Shown here one piece after another: positions 36,126 to 44,778 of a stretch of 64,000 nt of DNA. A program made the position numbers and the translations under genes. Origin of the DNA: Planctomycetota bacterium (GTDB taxonomy: Bacteria > Planctomycetota > Phycisphaerae > WQYP01); NCBI GenBank assembly GCA_021805985.1, contig JAJZDN010000001.1, forward strand, positions 1 through 64,000, written 5' to 3'. Positions within the stretch are counted from its first letter, which is position 1, and each line of letters begins with the position of its first letter. The notes beneath the pieces were generated by a model, which was not told the origin of the DNA, ran no database searches, and saw only the letters and a program-made list of their open reading frames with translations.

Positions 36126-36237
36126 TCTTAGAAAACTTCAACTCTTTTTTCAATATTTTTCCAGTTTCTTTTAAATGGGCCGCGGCCAATGACCTATAAA
36201 ATATGACAGAAGGTGATAAAAACGCGATTTTCCACGA

Positions 36238-37884
36238 TTATCCGCCGATTTTGTCCGCTAAAAACCCCTTTACACTTTCTATCGGCAATCGCTGCTGTTG
36301 CAACGTATCTCGGTCACGAACAGTCACAGTTTGATCAGCAAGCGTCTGCGTATCAATGGTAAAGCAGAAAGGGGTTCCGGCTTCGTCCATCCGGGCATAG
36401 CGCTTACCAATGTTCTGTTTTACGTCAAACTGAATATTCCACGTTTTGCGCAGATCCATATAAAGTTTTTCCGCAATATCAGGCATACCTTCTTTATCCA
36501 CCAACGGAAATATTGCCGCCTTGATCGGGGCCATGCGCGGATGAAATTTCATCACCACGCCGCTGGGCCGATTCGGATCATCGTGGTACGCTTCACACAG
36601 CAGCGCCAAGGTGCCGCGGTCGGCTCCCGCTGATGGCTCAATGACGTGGGGGAAGTAGCGTTCGTTACGCTCCTGGTCAAAATATTTGAGTTTATCACCA
36701 AGGCCGGAAAATTCCGCGTGCTGCCGCAGATCAAAATCCGTGCGATGCGCCACGCCTTCAAGTTCGCCAAAGCCGGGATCAGTAAATGGAAAGCGATATT
36801 CAATATCGCTGGTGCCCGCGCCGTCCTTGGCATAATGCGCCAGCTCATCGCGATCATGTTCCCGAAGTTGCAAATTACCGCTGGTTAAACCGATACCCTG
36901 CCACCATTGGAAGCGCCAGTCTCTCCACCACGTGTACCATTGCTTGGCAGAAGAGGGATGGACAAAAAATTCAATTTCCATTTGTTCAAATTCACGCGAA
37001 CGGAACGTAAAATTTCGCGGCGTAACTTCATTGCGGAAGGCCTTGCCGATCTGCGCGATACCAAACGGGATCTTGACGCGCGAGGTATCGGTAACGTTGC
37101 GGAAGTTGGCAAAAATTCCCTGCGCGGTTTCCGGACGCAGATACGTCATTGACGCGTCATCATGCACTGCACCGGTATGGGTTTGAAGCATAAGATTAAA
37201 CTGCCGCGGTTCCGTCAGTGCCCCGGCCTTTTGTGAAAAGGGCGACGGAATGGCCGTCGGATTTTGCCGCAGCAAGGTAGGATGTAACGGAGCAATCATA
37301 CCCACGACTTCCTGCCCGCGTTGCTCCAGAAGCACCCAGTCGCTGCCGCTTTCCCGGATGCGCAGGCCGGATTCGGCATCCTTCAGTAGCTTCTTCCCCT
37401 GCTTATCGAATATTTCTGCCGCTTCGCCTGCGGATGCAGCGATCATGGTAACAACCGGAATTTGCCCCGCTGCAACGGCGGTTCCCAATTGCTGTCGGGA
37501 AAGTTCCGGCGTTTCCGCAACCGGCCCGGTAAACAGCCCGCAGAGATGATCCGCCCGGAACCGCTGTTTGGTTTCTTTGTCGTCCACCATGGGGTCATTA
37601 AATCCGGTGGCATGGCCGGAGGCTTCCCACACCCGCCGATTCATAATAATAGAGCAATCCAGACCCACCATTTCAATGAGGTGGCCGTCCGGGCCTTTCG
37701 GTGCACAGCGCACCACATCATGCCACCAGGCTTCTTTCAGATTGCGTTTGAGTTCCACGCCCAGCGGGCCGTAATCCCAAAAGCCGTTGATGCCCCCGTA
37801 AATTTCAGAAGATTGAAACACAAAGCCGCGCCGGCGGCACAGGGCGACAATTTTTTCCATTTTGCTGTTGGATATATCAGCCAT
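36238..37884 (-). CDS. glyQS: Glycine--tRNA ligase, class II alpha2 type
   Basis: Charges tRNA-Gly. 548 residues. Family signs are MEKIVALCRRRGFVFQSSEI, YGGINGFWDYGPLGVELKRN, then class II motif 2 FRNEVTPRNFTFRSREFEQME and motif 3-like GTLALLCEAY, with an anticodon-binding domain at the C-terminus (MAPIKAAIFPLV). It is longer than bacterial enzymes of about 460-500 residues because of an insertion at about 130-210 (AAGQIPVVTMIAASAGEAAE). Stand-alone transcription is suggested by the terminator 200 bp downstream. Confidence 0.96.
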   Translation of the reverse strand: MADISNSKMEKIVALCRRRGFVFQSSEIYGGINGFWDYGPLGVELKRNLKEAWWHDVVRCAPKGPDGHLIEMVGLDCSIIMNRRVWEASGHATGFNDPMVDDKETKQRFRADHLCGLFTGPVAETPELSRQQLGTAVAAGQIPVVTMIAASAGEAAEIFDKQGKKLLKDAESGLRIRESGSDWVLLEQRGQEVVGMIAPLHPTLLRQNPTAIPSPFSQKAGALTEPRQFNLMLQTHTGAVHDDASMTYLRPETAQGIFANFRNVTDTSRVKIPFGIAQIGKAFRNEVTPRNFTFRSREFEQMEIEFFVHPSSAKQWYTWWRDWRFQWWQGIGLTSGNLQLREHDRDELAHYAKDGAGTSDIEYRFPFTDPGFGELEGVAHRTDFDLRQHAEFSGLGDKLKYFDQERNERYFPHVIEPSAGADRGTLALLCEAYHDDPNRPSGVVMKFHPRMAPIKAAIFPLVDKEGMPDIAEKLYMDLRKTWNIQFDVKQNIGKRYARMDEAGTPFCFTIDTQTLADQTVTVRDRDTLQQQRLPIESVKGFLADKIGG

Positions 37885-38003
37885 AATAATTCCTCAAATA
37901 TTTGCAAAACAGCATTGCCGGCAACATCTACAAGGCGGTAGAGCCGCAGAAATGCCATCAGAATAGCTTGGTGCCTGCCCCAACCTGTCCCGCTTCATCA
38001 GGC

Positions 38004-39290
38004 TTACGATTCGATCGCTATTTCAGGTGCCGCACGTTTCGTCGGATTGTACCGGCTGTTGGGCACGGCCACGCGCCGGTTGGTGGGTTCACCCGGCAGC
38101 ACCTGACTTAAAAACGCCACAGCCACCAGCAGGAAAATATTGCCCAGCAGCAGCCACCAGCGGTTTTCAAGAACCCCGGCCCGCCGGAAATAAACAAACG
38201 CTGCGGATTCAAGAAATGTTCCCAGAGACAGCGGAATCATCCCACGCCACGCCAGGTTCATAAGCTGGTCAAAGCGGAACCGTGGCAAAGTCCAGCGTAC
38301 CCACATGTAGAAGAACAAAAACGCGATCACCTTGCCCCAGAAAACCACAAACTTCAGCAGCGCCCCCAGCCAACCCGTGGCAACGGGCTGCGCACCGTGA
38401 TACAGAATCAGATCAATATACGGCAGATGCCAGCCGCCCAGGAACAGGGCCACCGCCACGGCCGATCCGGTGATCATGGCGCTGTATTCGGCCAGGAAAA
38501 ACAAGGCGAATTTCATGGAAGAGTATTCGGTGTGATAGCCGCCAACAAGTTCCTGTTCGCACTCAGCCAAATCAAACGGCGTGCGGTTTGATTCCGCAAA
38601 GATACAGGCGACAAACATGATAAAAGCCGCCGGCTGAATAAAAATATTCCAGGCCGGGAGGAATTTGAAAACCGAAAAGTAAGAGGCCTGATCCGTGATA
38701 ATCGGATCCAGCCGCAACGTGCCCGCCACCACCGCCACAGAAATCAAAGACAAAAACAAGGGAATTTCATAACTGACCATCTGAGCCGTTGCCCGCAAAC
38801 CACCCAAAAAGCTCCATTTGCTCCCCGATGCCCAGCCGGCCAGTACCACGCCATAAACCGAAAGCGATGCCACGGCAATAACAAACAAAACGCCAATCTG
38901 CGGATTGGCCACCATGACATGGAAATTTTTGGGAAACGCCCATCCACCGATCAGCGGAATCCAACTCGGCAACGCCGTCCCTTTGGCAATGACGCCGCCC
39001 CATGGAATAACCGCAAACCCACAAATGGCCGGGGCGATAATAATCATGGGTGCCAGGATAAAGAGGAACCGATCCGCATTGGCGGGCATGAATTCCTCTT
39101 TCAGGATGAACTTCACGCCATCCGCCAGCGGTTGGAGCAATCCGTGCGGCCCTACGCGGTTGGGGCCAATTCGGTCCTGAATCCAGGAAGCGGTTTTTCG
39201 CTCCAGTAGAATCAAATACGCAATTAGACCTGTGCTGATACCGACCATGGCCAGTGTGAAAACTAGATGTGCAATAAATACGCCCAGCAT
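38004..39290 (-). CDS. nuoH: NADH-quinone oxidoreductase subunit H
   Basis: Membrane subunit of complex I that forms part of the quinone site. 428 residues, with eight or more hydrophobic helices. Conserved loops: ERKTASWIQDRIGPNRVGP, LADGVKFILKEEF, and the acidic segment FDLAECEQELVGGYHTEYSSMKFALFFLAEY (only its first part is diagnostic here). ATG 39290 has GGAG 5 bp upstream; the frame reaches 39314. The last ~30 residues are a hydrophilic tail not usual for NuoH. No other nuo gene is in the window, so complex I genes are split or lie beyond it. Confidence 0.95.
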   Translation of the reverse strand: MLGVFIAHLVFTLAMVGISTGLIAYLILLERKTASWIQDRIGPNRVGPHGLLQPLADGVKFILKEEFMPANADRFLFILAPMIIIAPAICGFAVIPWGGVIAKGTALPSWIPLIGGWAFPKNFHVMVANPQIGVLFVIAVASLSVYGVVLAGWASGSKWSFLGGLRATAQMVSYEIPLFLSLISVAVVAGTLRLDPIITDQASYFSVFKFLPAWNIFIQPAAFIMFVACIFAESNRTPFDLAECEQELVGGYHTEYSSMKFALFFLAEYSAMITGSAVAVALFLGGWHLPYIDLILYHGAQPVATGWLGALLKFVVFWGKVIAFLFFYMWVRWTLPRFRFDQLMNLAWRGMIPLSLGTFLESAAFVYFRRAGVLENRWWLLLGNIFLLVAVAFLSQVLPGEPTNRRVAVPNSRYNPTKRAAPEIAIES

Positions 39291-39397
39291 GTTGGCTCCA
39301 AGGCAACCCATCAAAACGACGTATCATAGCCAAAAAGCCGGAGTTCTCAAGCTGAAGACCATTGACGAAACTTTGTGGGGCGGGTGAGATAGGCTTT

Positions 39398-40099
39398 ATG
39401 GTGTCTGCCGGTGCGTTAATTCTGGTCATTGAAGATGAGCCGCCGATTCGGCGATTTCTGCGAATTGCTCTGGAGGGCCAGGGGTATCGCGTCTTGGAAG
39501 GGGCGACGGCGGCCGAGGGAATGCGGCAGTTCGGGCAGGATGTTCCGGAGGCCATTATTCTCGATTTGGGTCTGCCGGATCGCGATGGCGTAGCCTTAAT
39601 TAAAGATTTCAGGCAACTGTCCCAGTTGCCGATCATCATCGTGTCAGCGCGGGGACAGGAACAGGGCAAAATTGCTGCTTTGGACGCCGGTGCCGACGAT
39701 TATCTCACCAAGCCTTTCGGAGTGGGCGAACTTTTAGCGCGTTTGCGTGTGGCATTGCGGCGGGCAGCCAATAGTCTACAACCGGACCGGGGCGTGTTGG
39801 CGGTGGGGGATATAAGCATCAATCTGGATTCGCGCGAAGTAACGGTAGCTGGCAAGGTTGTGCATTTAACCCCTCATGAATATCGCCTGTTATCCGTGCT
39901 TCTGCGGAACGCCGGGAAGGTTATGACGCATAAGCAACTCCTGAAGGAAACATGGGGAACGGGGTACGCATTTGAAACGCATTACGTGCGGGTGTACATG
40001 AATCAATTGCGCAAAAAGTTGGAGCCCAACCAATCTTTGCCGAAGTATATCCATACTGAAACCGGCGTGGGATATCGCTTTTATTTGCCGCCGGAGTAG
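39398..40099 (+). CDS. kdpE: OmpR-family response regulator, KdpE-like
   Basis: 233 residues. The receiver domain carries LVIEDEPPIRRFL, phosphoacceptor Asp56 in LDLGLPDRDG and Lys105 in DDYLTKPFG. The winged-helix output domain ends LKETWGTGYAFETHYVRVYMNQLRKKLE with the first 20 residues typical of KdpE. KdpE controls the potassium transporter KdpFABC. No sensor KdpD or kdpFABC gene adjoins it here, so it is an orphan in this window. ATG 39398 is chosen over 39362, which overlaps the nuoH upstream region. Confidence 0.88.
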   Translation: MVSAGALILVIEDEPPIRRFLRIALEGQGYRVLEGATAAEGMRQFGQDVPEAIILDLGLPDRDGVALIKDFRQLSQLPIIIVSARGQEQGKIAALDAGADDYLTKPFGVGELLARLRVALRRAANSLQPDRGVLAVGDISINLDSREVTVAGKVVHLTPHEYRLLSVLLRNAGKVMTHKQLLKETWGTGYAFETHYVRVYMNQLRKKLEPNQSLPKYIHTETGVGYRFYLPPE

Positions 40100-40294
40100 C
40101 CGCTCTCACGCCGCGGCCAGTTTTAATTGGGGCGTGGCAATAAACTCGGGCAGGACTCTGGTGTGTGAGTTTCCAAGACGAACCTTCTCTTAGCGCCGGC
40201 ATTTATGCCGTCGATTTTGCCGCGTGCCCGGAAATATTGCCACGCCCTCGTAATTGACACCGCTGCAAAACCGCGATATTATTTGCCTTATTAA

Positions 40295-40337
40295 TTGAGA
40301 ATGAGTCTCAACTAGAAAATTGAGACACAATCTCAAT
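40295..40337 (+). promoter_or_regulatory. Tandem Fur-like palindromes upstream of the FTR1 permease gene
   Basis: Two perfect palindromes: TTGAGA-ATGAG-TCTCAA (40295-40311) and ATTGAGA-CACAA-TCTCAAT (40319-40337), centres 25 bp apart. They resemble the Fur boxes of many bacteria (TGAGAA..TTCTCA). The position before an iron permease supports iron-dependent repression. Which regulator binds is inferred. Confidence 0.7.
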
Positions 40338-40355
40338 AGCTATGCGGTGTTGGCG

Positions 40356-41408
40356 ATGAGTCAGTCTGAAGGTTCGGAAATCAACAAGAACTTGGTCGCA
40401 GGGCTAAAGCTTCCGCGAACCTCAGGCTTTCGCGTCATTTGGCGATCAGCGCTTATCTCCATTTTTTTGGTTCTTCTGGGCGTGCTGGCCTGGCAGGGAA
40501 TCACGGCCAGTGGAAATCCGCCGACCCCCACTGATCCGGCCTCAAAAAATATCAGCCATGTTTCCGTGATGGTCAACGCCGGTATTCTGGTATTTCGGGA
40601 AGGGCTTGAGGCAATCCTCGTGCTGGCGGCGCTTACGTCAAGTTTGGCCCGCACCGACCGCAATTACTGGAAACCCGTGGCCGTGGGCTCAAGCCTTTCT
40701 TTTCTTGCCACGATCGTAACCTATTTTGTGGTGGTCGCGATCTTGGCGGATATCAACGCCAACACCAGTGCCAGCATGCTGAATGTACAAGCCGGCACGG
40801 GGCTGCTGGCGGTCATTGTGCTGATGGTCATTATGAACTGGTTCTTCCATAAAATATATTGGACAGGCTGGATTACCCATCACAATCGGCGTAAACGTAA
40901 CATTGTTGAATCCGTCAGCAACAGCAAATCCGCGGTCTACTGGGGTTTGTTGACCATCGGTTTTACCTCGGTTTATCGGGAAGGTTTTGAAGTAGTCATC
41001 ATGCTGCAATCGTGGCGGCTGCTGGCGGGGCAAACTGTGGTTCTGGCCGGGGCCGGCATTGGATTAGCTCTGACGGTCATGGTCGCATTTCTCACATTTG
41101 CCGGGCATTATAAATTGCCGTACCGCAAAATGCTGATTCTCACCGGCGTGATGATCGGTGCGGTATTGCTGGTCATGGTGGGGGAAAGTGTGCAGGAAAT
41201 GCAGCAGGCCAAGTGGCTGCCCACGCATAATTTGCCCGTCGCATTTCCCGGCTGGATCGAAAACTGGTTTGCCACCTTCCCCACCTGCGAAGGCCTGGGC
41301 TGCCAGCTTTTTGCACTGTTATTCGTCGCCGGCACCTATTTCGGATCCCAATATTTCCGCGTCTGGCGGCCAGCACGCCTTAGCAGCCGGTCCCAGGAGC
41401 CTGTCTGA
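40356..41408 (+). CDS. FTR1-family iron permease
   Basis: 350 residues, seven hydrophobic helices. Both iron-coordinating motifs occur: REGLEA (81-86) and REGFEV (208-213), the [R/K]-E-x-x-E pattern of FTR1/EfeU ferric-ferrous permeases. A 50-residue N-terminal segment with a helix precedes the core. ATG 40356 is chosen; a TTG at 40320 lies inside the second palindrome. The C-terminus contains the Cys-bearing loop FPTCEGLGCQ. No EfeO or EfeB partner is adjacent. Import of iron across the inner membrane under iron limitation is the likely role. Confidence 0.93.
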   Translation: MSQSEGSEINKNLVAGLKLPRTSGFRVIWRSALISIFLVLLGVLAWQGITASGNPPTPTDPASKNISHVSVMVNAGILVFREGLEAILVLAALTSSLARTDRNYWKPVAVGSSLSFLATIVTYFVVVAILADINANTSASMLNVQAGTGLLAVIVLMVIMNWFFHKIYWTGWITHHNRRKRNIVESVSNSKSAVYWGLLTIGFTSVYREGFEVVIMLQSWRLLAGQTVVLAGAGIGLALTVMVAFLTFAGHYKLPYRKMLILTGVMIGAVLLVMVGESVQEMQQAKWLPTHNLPVAFPGWIENWFATFPTCEGLGCQLFALLFVAGTYFGSQYFRVWRPARLSSRSQEPV

Positions 41409-41500
41409 ATAAAGCACAAGAAAAGCGTTGGCGATTTATTTCAATTTGCCGATAGGTGATGGCCCTGATGCCGCCGCAATATTTAAAGGCGATCGCGACG

Positions 41501-42628
41501 TCATACTGAAAATCCGGACCGCCGCCGGGGACGCAGGGTCAGGGCCGCCAAGGATCCCAGTGCCAGAAGCAACAACGTTGCGGGTTCCGGCGTGACGGCG
41601 GCAATGGTGTCCGCAGCGGCCGCTTGGGCCAGGAGTTTGTCCGCCGCTGTCGTCGGGTGCAAGGAATCCCAAAATAGATATTGATTTGGATTCACACCGT
41701 TATGCCCCTGGGCCGGCGTGGTGACATTGGTAAACCCGTAATTGTTCGGGTTGGCGGCCAATTGAGTAAATAGCGCATTGGCGTTGACTGTAATAACTTT
41801 CACATCGGGATGAGCCGTAACAATTTTGCCCAGGTCCAGGCTTTGTTGCGAATTAAAAGCAACGGCCGCGGCATTCAGAGCCGAAGCGTTGGTGGCCCCT
41901 TCCGGCGTGGCCCCCAGCGGCGGCAGATTTATCCAAAGAAAGTCCTTGCCGCCCTCATTGGCCAGAGTATTAATATATCCATATATATTATTCGCAGCGT
42001 TTGTGGCAATGGTGTCCAGCGTAGTGGATGTGGACCCGGACGGCGCATTGAGAATATCGTTGGCGCCGCCCCAAAAAGCATAAAGGGAATTCGACGGAAT
42101 AACCCCGCCGGTATATTGCGAGTTAAATGCGTTCACCTGCGTGGACATACCCGCCTGAAACGTGCCACTGGCGGAATTGATGATGGTATTCCCGCTTACC
42201 GAACCGGCCACGGCGAAGTTGGTGCCGCCGCTATTAAGTGCATATCCACCGGTGAATTCGTAATTGATCAGGAAATTCGATGCCAAGGCCGGAACCAGCG
42301 CCGGTAACCCCAGTTGGGAAGCGAACTGTTCGTCCCACAGGCCCAGAACAGAAGTGGATGGCGTGGTGTTGGCCCCGTCGGTAAATTCTCCGTTCGCATA
42401 ATTATTGGCGGTATCCGGCAAGCTTCCAGCGATTTGCGGATAACTCGCTTCCAAAGGCGTCGCGATCGTCAACAGATTGCCATTATCGGAAAGGCTGTCA
42501 CCAAATACCACCATATTATTAAATGGCAGTCCTGCGGCTTGAATTCTCCCGGCGTTACATCCAATTCCGACCAGCGCCAGTGCGGCAGCCCCAGCAAGTA
42601 ACATTCCACTATGATTTCCATTTTTCAT
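41501..42628 (-). CDS. GDSL/SGNH-type esterase with PEP-CTERM anchor
   Basis: 375 residues. Signal peptide (hydrophobic 9-24), then the GDSL nucleophile block NMVVFGDSLSDNGN, block III FWGGANDIL and block V with DSLHPTTAAD. The layout is that of GDSL lipases of the plant/autotransporter-esterase type. C-terminus is TPEPATLLLLALGSLAAL plus RPRRR, a PEP-CTERM signal, so surface retention is expected. Substrate unknown; lipid, acetyl or phenolic esters are all possible. Confidence 0.9.
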   Translation of the reverse strand: MKNGNHSGMLLAGAAALALVGIGCNAGRIQAAGLPFNNMVVFGDSLSDNGNLLTIATPLEASYPQIAGSLPDTANNYANGEFTDGANTTPSTSVLGLWDEQFASQLGLPALVPALASNFLINYEFTGGYALNSGGTNFAVAGSVSGNTIINSASGTFQAGMSTQVNAFNSQYTGGVIPSNSLYAFWGGANDILNAPSGSTSTTLDTIATNAANNIYGYINTLANEGGKDFLWINLPPLGATPEGATNASALNAAAVAFNSQQSLDLGKIVTAHPDVKVITVNANALFTQLAANPNNYGFTNVTTPAQGHNGVNPNQYLFWDSLHPTTAADKLLAQAAAADTIAAVTPEPATLLLLALGSLAALTLRPRRRSGFSV

Positions 42629-42757
42629 CGCATTACCCTCGGTATGATTATGTAACCGTTCCAGGCCTTCCAGCCAGCCAAACTCTTCCGGAAACTAATC
42701 GAAATATATCCCCGGCCCCAAAAAAAGCAAGTCGAAAAAGCAAGTCAACGGATGACG

Positions 42758-42838
42758 CGGCTTCGCCGAGATCAGGTGAATATAGAGAGTTGAACAGTTG
42801 AGCAAATAGGGCTGCGTGGCAAAGGGGCGGCTGTCGCC
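42758..42838 (+). repeat. Direct repeat, left copy, flanking the RHS cassette
   Basis: Shares GCGGCTTCGCCGAGATCAGG (42758-42777) exactly with 46126-46145. The rest of ~80 bp aligns with scattered mismatches, including GAGCAAATA and GGCGGCTNTCGCCG. In this copy the truncated RHS frame starts about 28 bp beyond it. Confidence 0.6.
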
Positions 42839-42865
42839 GGGAATACGGGAATACGCCTCGGCGCA

Positions 42866-44758
42866 GTGGATGTTTCCACGACGCCGTATGTGCAGTATAC
42901 TTACACCAGTCCATCGAACGGCTCGAGGTTGGCAAGCATGGTCTATCCCAACGGCAGAACAATTGATTACAACTATTCAGGTACGAACCAGAATAGCGCC
43001 TTGGATAATGCCATCGGCCGATTGGATTCTATCAGTGACGGTACCAACTCAGGTGATCCCGGGCAAGTGCTGGAACAATATTCCTACCTCGGATCAAGCA
43101 CCATCGTCGCAAGAAATCATCCGCAAACGGGGATCAACCTGACATTGCTTGGCAGCGCCGGCAGCATTGGCTCAGGTGGCGATCAATACGTCGGCTTGGA
43201 TCGGTTTGGTCGAATCGTTGACCAAAACTGGAAATCTGTGTCATCCGGCCAATCTGTGGATAATTTCACGTATTCTTATGATGCAAATTCAAATGTGACC
43301 GCCGAAAACAATCTGCTCAACACGGCGTACTCCCAGGCGTTCACTTATGATCCGCTCAACCGCCTTGCTGCAAGTACGTTGGGCGGCGTAGCCAATCAGA
43401 GTTGGAACTTGGACAGCCAGGGGAATTGGTCATCATTTACCAGCAACGGTACCACCCAAACCCAAACTGCCAATGCACAAAATCAGATCATGTCCATCAG
43501 CGGCACGTCGGCTACGCCGACCTATGATGGAAATGGAAACACAGTTTCCATGGGGTTAACCACCCAGCCTGCTGGGAGCGTAAGCACTTTAGTCTACGAT
43601 GCCTGGAACAGACTCGTAGCAGTCAAGAACTCCAGCGGCCAGGTCATCGCGCAATATACCTACGACGCCCGTGGCTATCGTGTCAGCGAAACCTATCCGC
43701 AAGGTGGCACCGGCATTCCTGCCGGTGAGATTAACTACATCTATTACGATTCGCAGTGGCAGGCGATTGAAACCCGCACCAACGGAACAGCCAACAGCAA
43801 CGTAACATCGCAGATGGTCTGGTCCGCCGTCTATACCAACGCGGCAGTTTTACAGGACACGTACAGCGGCGGTGTAATCCAACCCAATTCGCGCATTTAC
43901 TTCCTGCAGGACGCAAACTGGGATACCACCGCCGTTGTTGGTTACAACAGTCCCACTGGCACATGGGGTGTAATGCAACGGTACGTTTATTCGCCCTACG
44001 GCACAATCACCGTCCTGAATGCAGACTGGTCCACGCCGCCTGCGGGTACGCAACCCACGGTAAGCAATCTCTACCAAGGCATGACGCTGGATTCGGTGAC
44101 TGGCTTGTATTATGCAAGAAATCGCAACTATTCGCCATCCCTCGGCCGTTGGATCAACCAGGACCCCGCGGGCTACATCAATGGTGCCAATACGTATCAG
44201 TTTGTGATGAGTAATCCGGCAGTGAACACCGATGCAAGCGGTCTTGGCGGCGGCTTTTATAACTTTGGCCCACCGCCCCCGTTCAGCGCTCCGGTACCAC
44301 CAGCGGCCCCCAAAAAGTGCTGCCCGTCGTTCCCGGCACTCGTGAACGCCTGGAAAGCGTGGCTGGCTGGCTATCAAAAAGCCAAGATGGCCTACTCGAC
44401 TTTAGTGCTCGATTATAACGTCATGAGATCTGACGAGATTGCCTTTTCCACTGTTGGGGACACGGCGGATAATGCCCAAGGCAATCTGCAACTGGCTGAT
44501 CTCGATTTGTTGGCGCTTAGGCTGGCAAACTTAGCAGCGGATATACCCGGGGTAGAAGAGGCGATACAGACGGCTGAAATTCACATCAAGTTTATTGAAC
44601 CCCAGGTCAGTACCATAACGAATGATGCAAACTCTTTGTATGACACATACATAAAAGCAGGGGCGCAATTGTACCAGGCAGGGGTGGCCTACAATACTTT
44701 ACTTGGGAATACATGGACTGATTTCTCCAATTATGAAGAATATTTACTATTTTGCTAG
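42866..44758 (+). CDS. RHS repeat-associated core protein, 5' truncated, with variable C-terminal domain
   Basis: 630 residues of an RHS/YD-repeat protein lacking the usual long N-terminus; full-length relatives are over 1500 residues. YD-type repeats: YSYDANSNVTAENNLL, FTYDPLNRLAASTL, YTYDARGYRVSETY. The core ends at LYYARNRNYSPSLGRWINQDPAG (first 20 residues diagnostic), about residue 440. The last ~165 residues are unrelated and helical (DNAQGNLQLADLDLLALRLA), and may be an effector domain. GTG 42866 is the first start after the left direct repeat; whether it is expressed is unclear. Confidence 0.75.
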   Translation: MDVSTTPYVQYTYTSPSNGSRLASMVYPNGRTIDYNYSGTNQNSALDNAIGRLDSISDGTNSGDPGQVLEQYSYLGSSTIVARNHPQTGINLTLLGSAGSIGSGGDQYVGLDRFGRIVDQNWKSVSSGQSVDNFTYSYDANSNVTAENNLLNTAYSQAFTYDPLNRLAASTLGGVANQSWNLDSQGNWSSFTSNGTTQTQTANAQNQIMSISGTSATPTYDGNGNTVSMGLTTQPAGSVSTLVYDAWNRLVAVKNSSGQVIAQYTYDARGYRVSETYPQGGTGIPAGEINYIYYDSQWQAIETRTNGTANSNVTSQMVWSAVYTNAAVLQDTYSGGVIQPNSRIYFLQDANWDTTAVVGYNSPTGTWGVMQRYVYSPYGTITVLNADWSTPPAGTQPTVSNLYQGMTLDSVTGLYYARNRNYSPSLGRWINQDPAGYINGANTYQFVMSNPAVNTDASGLGGGFYNFGPPPPFSAPVPPAAPKKCCPSFPALVNAWKAWLAGYQKAKMAYSTLVLDYNVMRSDEIAFSTVGDTADNAQGNLQLADLDLLALRLANLAADIPGVEEAIQTAEIHIKFIEPQVSTITNDANSLYDTYIKAGAQLYQAGVAYNTLLGNTWTDFSNYEEYLLFC

Positions 44759-44778
44759 GACCAGTATAAGGAATGGGA

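Larger units (their letters stand above)
35674..36237. other. AT-rich 564-bp intergenic region
   Basis: Contains the terminator hairpin at 36001-36040 and a possible small RNA (next entry). No credible protein. The part 35850-36000 is unusually AT-rich for this genome and no element was recognised there. Confidence 0.5.

Noticed and set aside
38767-39669. 300-residue minus-strand frame across nuoH and the KdpE-like gene
   Set aside because: Spans two well-supported genes in another frame, with biased low-complexity composition.
40320-40355. TTG start for the FTR1 permease
   Set aside because: It lies inside the second palindrome and has no ribosome-binding site.
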